A stretch of 64,000 nt of DNA from Rallus limicola (lineage: Eukaryota > Chordata > Aves > Gruiformes > Rallidae), in the NCBI GenBank assembly GCA_022605955.1, contig JAKCOZ010000001.1, positions 103,138,211 through 103,202,210 of the forward strand, written 5' to 3'. The notes under the pieces were generated by a model. It did no database searches. It saw nothing but the letters and a program-made list of their open reading frames with translations, and was not told the origin of the DNA. Each line of letters opens with the position of its first letter. Within the stretch, counting starts at the first letter, position 1. Below are positions 10,826 through 23,500 of this stretch, in pieces. The position numbers and the translations under genes are program-made.

Positions 10826-13800
10826 ATGGAGGCGTCCGCGCTGCCTACGCCGCGGTACGACCACGTGGGGCCGCACGGGCCGTTCCGGGATGTGTACGAG
10901 CCGGCCGAGGACACCTTCCTGCTGCTGGATGCTCTGGAGCAGGACGCGGCCCGCCTGAGGCAGGCTGGGTAGGCGGGGAAGGACCGGAGAGCGGCCTCGG
11001 GAACGGCCCCTTGGGTGCAGGGGCGGGGCCAGCGGGTGCCGCCAGCGGCGGAGGGGCGGCGCTGAAGGTTCCCTTCGCGGGCCCAGGGGCTATCAGCGCT
11101 GGGGAGGGGGCGTCGAGCCCCGTGGCTTCTCGTACCTGCCGCGTAGGGGTCCGAGCTGCCCGTCGGGTCTTAGGCCCTGGTGGGCGGAGGACGGCGGTGT
11201 CCCGCCGGCTGCCCTCTCGGTCGGTCAGCTGAGGGGAGCGCGGCGGAGCGGGAGACCTCGGCCCCCGCCGGCCGGTTGTGGGGGAGAGGTGGGACAGGTT
11301 GAAGGGTGATGCCCTGGCGTTCCAGGGGGTAAAACGCCCGTGTCTCGGCCCTGAAGACGCTACCCGCGTCGCACAGCTGCTTGTGGCACTGCCCGGTGCC
11401 AGCGGCTGTCGTCCCCAGAGCTTCAGCATAACTGAATGCGACGGGAGCGGCCCGGGCAGGTTACTTTACACGCGGTAGTTCGGGAATGGCCTGCCGCTGG
11501 TGTCTGCCTAGAGCTAGCCGAAACTGCCCCCGGGTATCCTGCACCCGTTCTTGCTGCAGCGCATGGGTAACAAATGGTGTAGTAATGCAGCCTGCGCTGC
11601 TGGTGCTGGGCAGCTGATGTGAGGCTTTGGTGTTAGGCACGGGGGAACGCTCGTGTTTCCCGAAGCGGTTTGTGGTTAACAGGCGGCGCCTGTGTGGGCA
11701 CAGGGTGACCTAGCAGCCGCTGTGAAATGTAACCTGATGTGTGGTCATCAGGTGTTTCAGCCCCCGTGAGAGAAGGGCGCTTTGGCAGCAGGTCCGTAAG
11801 GATGGCTCGCCTAATTCCACGTCTGTCGCAGATGCTCTTAGGTGCTACAGGTAAAAGTAATCCAGAGTCTGCTCTCTTTTAGAATTGAGATCTGCCTTGA
11901 AATAGGATCTGGATCTGGTGTGGTTTCAGCGTTTCTAGCTTCTTCTGTTATCGGATCCAACGCGCTGTACATGTAAGTGTAACAGCCCTTACTTCAACTG
12001 TTGCATGCAGCAATAAAGGCCCTTGCATATGTACCTCTCATGTTTTAAAAACTTCACAAAGAAATAGTAGCTTAGTTCCACAGATACAGAAATAAAAGCA
12101 GAGATCCTCTACACTATTTACTTCGGGTTCTGTAACAATTTAATAGTCATACAACTAAATTCCATTTTCCCATACCTCAGACAAATTACTAAGCTTCGTC
12201 TGCTGGGTAGCATCCTAGACTGTAACTGCTGACCACTCTTACTGAGGTCTCATGACTTAACATTAGTTCCCTGGGTGTTGGCAGTAACTGAATTTCATTG
12301 GAGGCTTCTATACGTGTGTATTTCTGTGGAGGTAGCACTGAAAAGGAAACGCTGCGCTTCTGCTTTCTGTAAAGCCAGGAAAGCTTCCAGTGCAGCATGG
12401 AGTGGTTGAGCCGCTGATGCACTGCGTGTATTTCACTGGCTAGGGTTTGACACTGGCTTGTAAAGGATGCTGGGAAGGACACTTTGGTTCACATACGTAA
12501 ATGAGCAAGTGGTTCACAGGTTTAAACTTCCAGATACAGTAGCCAGTAACTTACACTTCCTAATATTTTGCCTTTAGATGTACAGATATCAACCCCATGG
12601 CAGCTTACTGTACACAGGAGACAGCTCTGCTTAACAATGTTCACCTTCAGCCAGTCATTACTGACTTGGTAAGGTAGATGTTTCAATAATATCTTCTTCA
12701 TAGTTTTTGTAATATTTTTAATACTTATTAGAGATAATGAAAAGCAACCATAAAGACTAGAACAAACATTCTCTTAATCAGGATGGATTAAGAAAAGAAA
12801 ACAAAATGCCAGTGTGTTTCAGAAAAAAGGGAAAACCAAACTAAAACAAACTTTTGACCATTAAAATTTTATTGGATTGAATTAAAACTTTATTGAATTA
12901 AAAAATAAGCTATGTAGATATAGTTTGGAAAATGTTGCACAAGGAACTCTGCAGTGACCTGATGTTATCATAGCCCTTCCTCTAATGCTACTCAGTTCTT
13001 GGTTGTCAACCTTTTCTGATTTAATTAGGGATTTGCATGCTGTTACTTTTTGGTTTTTACAAAATTTGATATGGAGAAAAGCTTTTCTTCTTCTAAGCAA
13101 CATACTTATTTAAAATGCCCTGAATACATATGCTTTGAGAAGATAATGAAGATAGACAACAATAAATGTATTCTAAAATAGATTAGTTGCTGCTTATACT
13201 TGAGAACTGGATTCATCACAGATGGGTTGTTTAGTATTACACATATTAACCAATGATAAATTCAAAATTCATTATATCTAACTTAAATTCTTAATAGAGC
13301 GAGAATACAGTACTACCTTTGTGTCCACATATGTGTTTCTTCCTCTTCTGCATCCCATACATAGCAGTCTTAAGACTAGTGAAATTGTTCTGCTATGCCC
13401 AGGGACTTGCTCTCGATGCTTCTTTTGTATAGAAAGTTAAGTGTAGTGTTCCCGAGTCAGGTGGAAATGCTCAGAACATTCAGCACTATGTAAGTGTATT
13501 TTTACAAAATGTTTGCATTCCTTACATTTAAAAAAAAAAAACAAAACCAAAAGAATAATCAATTTCATCTACAGGTCAAAGGACTGTCTCCAAGATTAAA
13601 TGGGACGGTTGATCTACTGCTATTTAATCCTCCATACGTGGTAACTCCTTCTGAAGAGGTAGGAAAAATTTTACATGCAGAATAAAAATGTTATTTCTAC
13701 TGTCAGAAGAAAGATGGCAACTCAAATATGCTCTGGTATGAAAACTGCAGGTGTGTTTTAAATAGTTGGGGGCGTAGTAACAGCATTGTTTTAGTGGCAA

Positions 13801-16429
13801 TTACTTACAAGAGCTGCTTCTAAAGACTACGTATGAATAAGTATTGATAGCTGCTGCTTTTCAATACCTGTTATTTCCATGAAGTGTAAACCATGTAAGA
13901 CTTCTGTTAGGCTGAGGTGTTCTTACAGAAGGCTTTCAATGGCAAGTGCTTTTATTCCCTACAAAATAAATATCCTCTGCTTCCATAGACTCAGACTCTC
14001 AGACTTGTCCCCAGGAACACTTACAAGGTTTACTGGCCACCTTCCAGCTTGGAAAACAAGCTCATAAAACATAAAATCATGGGACAAAACATAGTGCTCT
14101 CGAGTCACGTTTAAGAATACAACTTGAAACAAAACCAGTATGTTCATCACATAGGAAGTAGTTTTGAAGGAATTTTGCTGCATAAACTAAGCTGCTGCAT
14201 CAGAGTTATCAGATTTCTAATGGCAGAGACCTAACGATAGAGATGATGGCGATGCTTCTCCTACAAGTGCCACTGACACTTACGTTGTTCTGTGTTAAAG
14301 ACAGTCTTTGCTTTCATTCTTCCTAGGTGGAAAGCCATGGAATAGAGGCGTCCTGGGCTGGTGGCAAGAAGGGCCGAGAAGTAATGGATAGAGTATTTCC
14401 ATTAGTACCAGACCTACTTTCACCAGGAGGATTATTCTACTTGGTCACAATTAAAGAAAATAATCCAGGTGACCACTTTCCTTGGGCCTTCAAATGCACC
14501 AAACCAGATTTAACACTGTGTTAATCAAAATGTGGATCACAGCAATGTTCTGTGGGTTAGTAACTTCAGGAAACAAGGGAAAGTAGTGCATAACATCAGC
14601 TGAATCTAACGTGGTGATAGCAACTAATCGAAGATCTGTTTGGAACATTATTGGTAAAGGGCTATATGTGTTAACATGTGTAATTGGCTGATTTCCAAAT
14701 TGCAGGCAGAATTTGCTTTGTTTTCCTTTACTTCATCTGGTTGGGTTCTTCCCTCAGGTTTTTGTGTGATGCAGGATGTAGGCAGAGACTGTGGCAGCTC
14801 ACAATGAACACAAACACAAACCATTTTCGTTTCTTCCCTGTATATATTCACCAGGGATTAGATTTTCCTCCCATGGACGGGATAAAGCCGTGGCGGTAAT
14901 TTTATGTATGTGAGCCATCGAACTATGAATTACACACCGTGTCCCAGGTGGCTTGCAAGAGGGGTTTTCTTCAGCAGTGACTGTATAGAAATAGGTGTCT
15001 GAAGAGAATTTGTTTTCCTTTATAACTCATAAACATTTTTTCTGTGTTTTGGTGGTTGTTTTTTGTATAACCTGGTTATATCTCGTTTTGTATAACCTGC
15101 AGTTTCGGGGGAGGGATGGCGTAAAGCGAAAAAACAGCAAGAAGAAAGGGGGGGAGGGGAAGTAGTACACTTGACTTTAACGGGATTTTGGATGAGTGGA
15201 AATGAGGACAAATTAGGTAGAACATGTTTCTTTACTGAGGTTGACATTTCAAAGAGGTTAAGATGTTTAGCCTTCAGGTAAGTAACGTGTGATAATATGA
15301 ATGTGAAATACAGAAGCGATGAGGCAAACTACTGAAGTCATCTTTTAAAAATCCTTTAGGAATGTATATACTTGCTGGCTGATAATGAAACACTATTATC
15401 TTGTTTTTCCCAAGTCTGAAACATCCCAGCTTGGGTGACTGAGTGAAATACGTGTTGCTGGAGGTGAGGGCAATCTGTTACCAGTACAAGTTGTAAATGC
15501 AGTTGTGCTGCATCCCTTTGGGCTTTCTGACCTCCAGCCCTCCTGGGGCACGGAGAGTGCAGAGGCTGTCCCTGAGTGCAGGTGACGGGTGTCTGACGGA
15601 GCCACGCAGTGCAAATGATTGCTTACTGGCAAGTGTGGAAGTGTACAGGTAACAGTGCTAGATTTTTCTGAATTTATGCCTTGCCCATCCATTGTATGGT
15701 GAGCTAGATCAAAAATACAAGGAAATTTACCCAACTAAGAATGTTCTGGGATAGCTGGGAAAATGGTAATATGTAGGCCCTGAGCCTGGCAGCTCTGCAA
15801 GTCTTCGTACCCAAGTCTGAAGGGCAGCTGTCAACCTTCTGAACTAAGTAACAAAGCCAGACTGACCCCTTCTCATGGAATAGAACAGCACTGTAAACAT
15901 AACAGGCAAAAAGCCTTTAGTTGGAAATGTCAGGTCTTTAATTTCGATGTAGGTAGAGAAAAGGTTCAGCTACTTTTGATCTAATGCTTAATGGCTGTAT
16001 GTTACTTAAGTAAGAAGACATGCTGTATTTTTTCACCTGCTTGATCAGGCAGCTTTTGTGAGAACATGCCACAGAGTTCAGTTTCTCCTACAAGTAATTG
16101 AATTGTTCATTGCTATTAATAATATCAATATGTAGAACTTCAGTTAGTAAATTGTGTTATTTGTTCTTAGTGGAAGACTACTTTGCATATTACTGCCCAG
16201 AAAAGTAAGAGGAGACAGGTTATAAGTTGGCTTTATGGTTTACATTTGGTAGATACTTGAGCTCTGCTTTTACAGCTGATGCCTGTATAAACTCTGTTGT
16301 AACACTGCACTTTCAATTACAGATGAAATTCTGGAAACAATGAAGAAACATGGCTTAGAAGGCACAAGAGTACTTTCCAGGCAAGCAGGACAAGAGGTTC
16401 TTACTATTCTGAAATTTAGGAAATCTTGA
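10826..16429 (+). CDS. N6AMT1: N6AMT1 (HemK2), eRF1 glutamine methyltransferase, six coding exons
   Basis: Coding exons: 10826-10968, 11883-11972, 12578-12668, 13575-13658, 14327-14468, 16323-16429. All junctions are GT-AG, the phases close, and the product is 218 aa (about 214 in mammals). The protein is a class I SAM-dependent methyltransferase. The SAM-binding loop EIGSGSG is at residues 54-60, the acidic TDIN at 80-83, and the catalytic NPPY at 126-129 holds the amide substrate. In the known family it works with TRMT112 to methylate the glutamine of the eRF1 GGQ motif; histone H4 and DNA substrates have been proposed and are disputed. The start at 10826 is chosen because it has G at -3 and +4 and fits the family length. 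An in-frame ATG at 10802 would add 8 residues in a poorer context. The intron 5 donor (GTGACC) is weak. The introns hold no recognisable mobile element. Confidence 0.96.
15061..15099 (+). repeat. 14-bp direct repeat in N6AMT1 intron 5
   Basis: TTTTGTATAACCTG occurs at 15061-15074 and again at 15086-15099. No function is suggested. Confidence 0.7.
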
Positions 16430-16736
16430 TAACTGCTCTTAACCTCCCAGATACGAGACATACACAGTACCGAAGTGGTTAAATCAGTTTTTAAGACAAG
16501 ACTTCCACCTTCATAAGGTGTATCCTAACTTCCCAGCAGTGAAACTGATGAAAAGACTGTTTTATTTATTTTGGATGTAAACCAGCTATTGTGTGCTGTC
16601 AGAGCTACAGCTGTCCTCCAGCTACCCACAGGACAGATGGTGGGGTGCCTGTGCAACACCCTACTTCAGTGCAAATGCAGCAAAGCACTAAAGACTTATT
16701 CCTCTGTGAGTATTTTTATATTTGTTGTTGTGGATT

Positions 16737-16742
16737 ATTAAA
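16737..16742 (+). terminator. N6AMT1: candidate poly(A) signal ATTAAA for N6AMT1
   Basis: ATTAAA lies 308 bp after the stop, followed within 30-50 bp by a GT-rich stretch (GGGTTTGTAGCTTGTCTGTG), which is the expected downstream element. Further AATAAA signals at 17056 and 17448 are alternatives. Confidence 0.5.
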
Positions 16743-18571
16743 ACCATTTACTTGATAGAATTCTTCCTGGGTTTGTAGCTTGTCTGTGCCTACGGTGGGT
16801 TTAAATGAATATTTGGAATCAGTGTTTTTAATTTTGATATAGTATCAGACACTTTTACAGGGCTAAGTCATGGTTACTGAGTTTGTTTCATAAGAAAACA
16901 GCATATTTCTGTGCAGAAAGATCCATTAAATGTATCTCAGGAGCTGGGACAAGGGGAAAAATACTGCCATGTTGGTGGTCCCTTGTATGCCCTTTTATAA
17001 GGAGGGTACTACTGTGGAAAGTTCTTGTCCATGAAAAAGTATTAAGGGGGGGAAAAATAAAAGCATATGAGATACTATTAAAAAGTTTTGGTAGCTGAAA
17101 ATAACTGTAAGGAGAGAAGCAGAAAAGTCTCTCAAAATCAATATCCAAACCAAGAAGGTATTTCCTGACCACCAAACCCTGATGAAGAGGTTTCCTTTGC
17201 AGCCTCTTCCCCGTCCCAGTGCCCAGAGAAGGTTCTCACACTGTGGTGCCCCAGCATATCAGGAGATGTGTGTGGTGGACACAGGCCTGGGAAAGATGCT
17301 TTGCTCACAGCACAGAGACTATTGAGAGACAGCACTGGTGGTGCTGCATGTCTAGCAGAGTACTTCTAAAAAAAGTGACGTGAAGGTCAACAGAACCTGT
17401 AAGTGATGTTAATGACAAGTGGAATGGAAGATCAGAGCCGAAAGTGCAATAAAATATACCATGCTTTCAACAAAAATCACTCAACACTGGACTACAACAG
17501 CTGGGTATCTGGACAAGGAACTATATACACATCCATTTCAATAAGTGAGTCAACATTCCTGGCCCCACTGCACTGCTGTGCTGCAATCTGAGGGGGAACC
17601 CTTGCTGAAATGCAATCCAAGAAGGAGCACAGGTGAGTTCTGCAGAACTGAGTCCTGTCACGCTGGTGAAGACAGGGAACTAGTGACAGGCCAGGTAACT
17701 TTTTTTCTCATTAAATTCTGAAACTTGCTACATCTACACAGCAGCCTGTAAGTACATTCAGCATTTGCCAGGGCATTCCCTTCTAGAAGGCCAAATAACA
17801 TAGTTCCTGGAGAGTTTCAGGAGGCACGTTCCTGCATTCAGTGCACATAAGCACAAGCTGCAGGGCAGAACCAGACTTACCATGTATTGCCAAACCTACC
17901 AAGATGAAAGGAAGAACTCTGCCCCCCCCAGAGCCACAGGCACTGCTCTCTGGCAGCAGGTACTTGTGTCAAAAGACACAGTGCTTTGTTCTTGCAGCCC
18001 CAGGACCAAAAGTCTCTACAAGGCTGGTCCTAGTAGACAATTTGCAAGTTAGGGTCTGCCTGAAGAGTTTAAGATGTCTCTTCTTAAGCAATACCTGGTT
18101 AATCACAGCCGGCCTTCAAATCAGTTACTGAGCTTGCAGATACTTCATTTAGAATAACCAGTCTTGTCTGAAACAAGGTGACAGCACAGAGACAATCCTG
18201 GAGTTTCATTAATTTAGGAAAACACCACAGCTGGCTCTTGAATCAGTGCTTGCAGTTAGACCTTTTCAATACCAGTTTTAAATTCTTTCCATTCTCTCTT
18301 TCTCAAAAATATCAAGGAATTTCTCCTCTGGAAGCACAGTGCTACCTGTTAAAAAATGCAGTCTTAAGTTATGAACAGCTAAAATACCCTTCCTAGAGCT
18401 GCCACCTCAAAAGGGACCAACTTTGAGAAAATCTAAAAAAACCAACCCCAGCTGTTGAGGTACAGCCAGTTGAGCACACTAGAAACTGGGCATCATGATT
18501 CTATGAATTTCAGAAGTTTATCACACAGGAAGAGACAGCAATCTGGACACTACAGAGATTGAGAAAATTAA

Positions 18572-18577
18572 TTTATT
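18572..18577 (-). terminator. LTN1: candidate distal poly(A) signal for LTN1
   Basis: The + strand TTTATT reads AATAAA on the - strand, about 0.95 kb past the LTN1 stop. It would give a 3' UTR of ordinary length. Confidence 0.35.
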
Positions 18578-19463
18578 TCCCCCCTCTTGCTGGCTTTTCA
18601 AAGAAATCCACCATAAATTTGAAAATCCACTATCCAATAATATATTCATATGCTACAGCTTTTTTTTTTTAAAAGCATGAAAAAATATATAGTTGAAAAG
18701 TATGGGACAGAGGAAGTTCAGTGTACGTTCAGTGATAGTTAATTTGCCAGCTAACAAAGGCATGGACTGAAATAACACAAGAACTGATTGGTGCGTTCGC
18801 CTCCTCTTAAAGCCAACTGTCAATAAATAGGTAGTGTTTGTCACTGTCATGCAGGAATGACTGTACTCTCTCCACTTAACTTGGGCTTTGAGTTTTCATG
18901 TTTTTAGGGTGCTGAATGACAGAGGATTGGGATTTTTCTGAAAGATGAGACTGTTAAATGGTGAAAGCTCAGTTTATAAACATATTAGAGCATGCTATGT
19001 TTAATTTTGTTTTTTCAAAGGCTGTCACACCCTAATTCCAGAGGCTTTCATATCTAACATTCTTTTTTGCCCCATCAGAGGAGCTATTATGAAAACACTA
19101 TAATAAAAAATCAAATATTTTACCACCTATGTTAAATCACCTTTTATGTTAAGAGGCATGATCTGGGTTAAGTGCACAACACCATGTTAGAACATACCTA
19201 AAATAAGAGGTTTTAATCAACTATGCTGTTGCTTAAACACCACTTTTCAGACATAACTCTGCATTATTTCTGATTTTTCTTTTTAACATCTCAGTATCTT
19301 AAAAATATACAAATTAAAATAAATTATTATTCTGTATTTCTTGATATCAAAGAATCTTCAAACTTAGAAAAAACAGTCCAGAGGTAAATGTGTCTCATCT
19401 CACTAGTCAAGAATTTCAAGTAACTTGACATTATTTCCAAGTAGTTAGCTTCTTTCAGCAGAG

Positions 19464-19520
19464 TTTATTGCCTCCTCTTCGTTTATTACTGAGCTCACAG
19501 AAAGAAGACACCTTTTTATT
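19464..19520 (-). terminator. LTN1: cluster of three AATAAA signals just after the LTN1 stop
   Basis: TTTATT occurs on the + strand at 19464-19469, 19482-19487 and 19515-19520, reading AATAAA on the LTN1 strand. The first starts directly after the stop codon. Any of them would give a very short 3' UTR. Use cannot be told from sequence. Confidence 0.4.
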
Positions 19521-20505
19521 TCAGAAAAATGTCTCTCGACAGAGCGGACAGGTGGATTTGTTGCTGGATGTGAACCACTTGTACTGAAAGAGAAATGCAG
19601 CAGTTTAATATATGAGTGCAGGTGGAATATCAGGTTTACCACCAATAATAACCATTATTTGCTAATGAATAACTATCATCAATGTATTAACTATACTTTG
19701 AAACAAGAATCAGTAACAAAAGGTTTCCACTTGTATATGTAAGCATGTATTCCTATACATAAGTATTTCTATATGCATATACACATACTATACACACAAT
19801 ACTAAAGTTTTATTCTAAGAACCCTCATGTAAAGGAATTCTCACCCAGTCCCATTCTAGAATAAAACACTAGTGTTTCTAAAGCAGCACAAATTTGTCTG
19901 CTGTACAGCCAGGACAGATGCCAACCTGTTCCAGTATACTCTGTAACCATACAACCAAAGCCTTGGATGACTTGGATATAGTTAAATGTTAATTATCCAG
20001 ACCACTACGATTTACTAAATAGCAAGCTGCATAAATTAAGTGTAACCTGTTCTATTCCCATACCTGACTGATATCAACAAGACACCACTGCTACACCCTG
20101 GATGTAATGGCTCATGTCTTTGTAACTGTCCTTTTGGTGTTCACACTCTGGTGTAGCAACCCCTCTCTCATTACATGCCCTTGCAGCTCGGTGTAAAATC
20201 CATAAAAACAATTTAGGAGTTCAGTTCATCCCAGATACTCCAATAACATAATGGTATGACAAAAGAAGTTCCTGGTTCAAACTATAAACGGGTACTTTTC
20301 CCACTTAAAAAAAGCAAACCCAAGTCTAGGTACTTACCAAGCAAGCTGAATGAAACTTTTTCTTGCATGTTCTGCAACTTCTTTTGGGAAGAGAATAGTT
20401 GGAACCATGAATGACCGAAAAACAGATCATGCAATCTTCAACGCCCTCAAAACATTTATCCACATTATTTTTCCACAAAGATAAGCCTTCCATAATACTG
20501 CCGTT
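19521..20505 (-). CDS. LTN1: LTN1 coding exons 29-30 (RING domain and stop)
   Basis: Exons 20338-20505 and 19521-19583 encode residues 1695-1770. All eight zinc ligands of the C-terminal RING are present: C1719 and C1722 (CMIC), C1738 and C1741 (CRTC), H1746, C1749, then C1762 and C1765 (CPLC). The protein ends CPLCRETFF, like its mammalian counterpart, so ligase activity should be intact. Confidence 0.96.
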
Positions 20506-23500
20506 CTAACAGAAGGAAAAGAGCTGTTAGTAATGCAGAATTATAATGCAGAATTATTTCAGAATATTCTTTCTGTTGTTATAAGGACATGAAGGAAGCA
20601 AAGCCTGCAGGCTTTATAATCTGAAATTATATGCAATATATACAGTAATTTATAAAGCCAAAACATGAAATATGACAGACTAATCTACAGAAATGCAAGT
20701 GTTCATCATGATGAAAAGAATGCACTTAGGAACACTTGTAAGGAGATGCTAAAATTTTCAATCTCTGTCTTGTTTTGTTCCAACCACAGATGATGCAATT
20801 TCAGCCACCACAAATCTTTTAGAGAATTTCTGGAGTTTGGGGTTTTGTTTTCTTTTTCAAATTATAGTTGAGATGGCATTGCCACGTGGGCAAACACTGG
20901 CCCATCTCTTAAGTGGTCTAAACTCTCCACTTTGGCAATGGATTTAGCAGGACTTACTAAGTAGATAATTTTACCTCTCTGTTTCAGCATCTGGAGGAAA
21001 GCAGATGGCAACAGTGGTGAATTCTAGGAAGACTTGAACTAAGTAATATTCGATTACTAGGAATACCAATTTAGGGTTGTGAGAGGCAATACAGGATCTA
21101 GTTGGAGGCCTGCAGCTAGCCAGTGACCCAGGGGTCAGACTGGGTCCAGTCTTGTCCAACACACTCATCAATGACCTGGATGAGGGTGCAGAGCATACCC
21201 TCAACAAGTCTGCTGATGAGACAAAACTGGGAGGAGGGAGGTTCTCCTCCCCATCTTCTCTGCCTTGGCCACATCTGCAGTGCTGTCTCTAGCTCTGGGC
21301 TTCCCAGTTCAAGAAAAACAAGGAACTACTAGAGTCCAGTGGAGAGCTACAAGGATGATGAGGGGACTGGAGCATCTCTCCTATGAGGAAAGGCTGAGAG
21401 ACCTTAAGAGAGCTGAGGCTGTTTAGCCTTGAGAAGACTGAGAGGGGATGTCATCAATGCTTGTAAATATCTAAAGGGGGTCAGACTTCTCAGTGGTACC
21501 CAGTGACAGGACAAGGGGCAATAGGCATGAACTGGCACACAGGAAGTTCCATCTCAAGACGAGGAACAACTTGTTCACTCTGTGGGCGACACAGCACCAG
21601 CACAGCCTGTGGAGTCTACTTTTCTGGAGATACTCAAAATCCACCTGGACACAATCCTTTGCAAACCTGCTCTAGATAATCCTGCTTTAACAGGAGGGTT
21701 GGACTAGATGATCTTTTGAGGTCCCGTCCAACCCCTACTGTTCTGTGAATTTCAAACACCTTTCTATTATCAGGACTAAGTTTTCAAAACTATGGGCCTT
21801 CTCTAAACTCACCTGGTGTGTAAGATACGTGCTTAACTGCAGCATCCAATTGCGCCATTGCTGTACAGCCACACCAACCCTCTTCCCACTCTCAACTGTT
21901 ATGGATCCCAGTGGGTAATTTGATGGAAGCTGTATTATTAGTTCAATAAATATATCATCAACTGAATAGGTAGCAATGACTTCCCGGGCTGCAGACCGAG
22001 CTTTTACCTGTGAAAAAAAAAAGCACATATTAAAAAACTCCACAGAGAAATATACACCATCTCTAGTCTTTATATGTAAACCAGAAATACTTTACTAGGC
22101 ACATGAAATAGTTTTCCTAGACCAGGAAAACACCTTTTTCAAAGAAAATAAAAATCCTCTCATATCTCGGCAAACAAAAAAAGAAATTACCAGCCACTTC
22201 TCAATGTACTGATTGAATACATTTTTAATAAACCAAAAAGAAGTATATTTACTGCAGCACCTGCTGCTTAACTGCAAGTTCTCCAACATCATAAACCCCA
22301 TTCTTTTTTTTTCTCTCCAAGCAGAATATTAATAAACATGAACTTAATGTATTGACACCAAGCCCAATTATCTTCTCATCAGTCATCAGCAAATGTATTA
22401 AAACCCTGTAATACAACCTGAATCTGAGAAGTAACATTTCTTAAAATGTTTGCAAAAAAACCTAAAGTCGATAAAGAGGGCAAAATCTTACTAACCGTCA
22501 TGCCATTAAATAACTGCGTGCTAGTCTGAACAGAAGATATTTCCTGTGAAGAAAGCACACTGCTGACATATCTGCTTGTAAATTTATCTACAACATTGAA
22601 GACTCGTTTCTCACAGCTGTTCCACCACAGCCTGACCATGGCCGGCAAGTCCTTCAGTGTGATACGGTACACAGAGCAGGCCAGGTGTGGAATCTGGGAT
22701 GACAGGACTCCTGTCCCTGGGAGGGAAAGAAAGGATGTTGAAATGCTTTTAAGACAGTAGTCACCAATGGCTGGTCCCTCCACACCACCTACAAACACTT
22801 TTAAACCAGCACAACTGTGGGAACTGGAATTACATGCACATGTTCCTGAATTTCCTGCTGCAAATGCTTGTTTGACCCTGCCTTCCTCCACCAGTCTGGC
22901 TTCTTTGGCTAATACTTCACAACTGGGAATTCATCTTCTAATTTAGAGATGAATGCTAAGTGGACTACCAGACATCAAGAATCACTTTATATTCTAGAAA
23001 TTACAAAATGCTAAATTTGGAGTGAACAAACAGAAGTTCGGAGCACTTGTGAAGTCTGCAGTGTTCTACAGACATGCATGAAGAGGTAAGAGGTATCTTT
23101 CTCTTGGGATGTCATGTCTGTAACTCTTACTGTCACCCAGATAATTTGTTCTGCAAGTTTTTTTTTTTACTTGAACATCACTAAGAAATGGAAATTCAGT
23201 CTCTTTGTTTACATCTGTACAGGTACATAACATAAGAATTTCAACAAAATAAAAACTAATTCTCTTCATCATGTTTCTCAACTAAACAAAGTCTTCCCTC
23301 ATCATGATTGATCTTCTGAACAGCCTGACAAAAACAACACACAATTTCTCGTCTCAAGCATTTAAAAAAATAAAAACAAATTTTAAAATACTTTAGTATA
23401 TATCTATTAAAATACAAGAGAAAAACAGCCTTAGAAAAAAAATAATTTCTAGATGCAATGGAAAAGTCCCCGAATAGATCAGACATTTTTACTATTTTGG

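Larger units (their letters stand above)
10262..11480. promoter_or_regulatory. N6AMT1: CpG island, N6AMT1 promoter
   Basis: Dense CpG content spans the region upstream of the N6AMT1 start codon, exon 1 and the first part of intron 1, with no convincing TATA box. It is typical of a vertebrate housekeeping promoter. Long open frames on both strands here reflect high GC, not genes. The limits are judged by eye. Confidence 0.85.
16430..19520. other. convergent spacer: N6AMT1 and LTN1 3' UTRs
   Basis: The stop codons of N6AMT1 (+) and LTN1 (-) face each other across 3.1 kb. The stretch must hold both 3' UTRs. I see several AATAAA/ATTAAA signals on both strands and no exon or clear repeat. Confidence 0.75.

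Noticed and set aside
10384..11232. 282-codon open frame on + across the N6AMT1 CpG island, with overlapping frames on the - strand
   Set aside because: It crosses the true exon 1 in another frame. It is rich in A, G, P and R because of GC content, and has no domain.
22379..22891. 170-codon frame as a separate gene
   Set aside because: It is LTN1 exon 27 (22496-22716) read through into its flanking introns.
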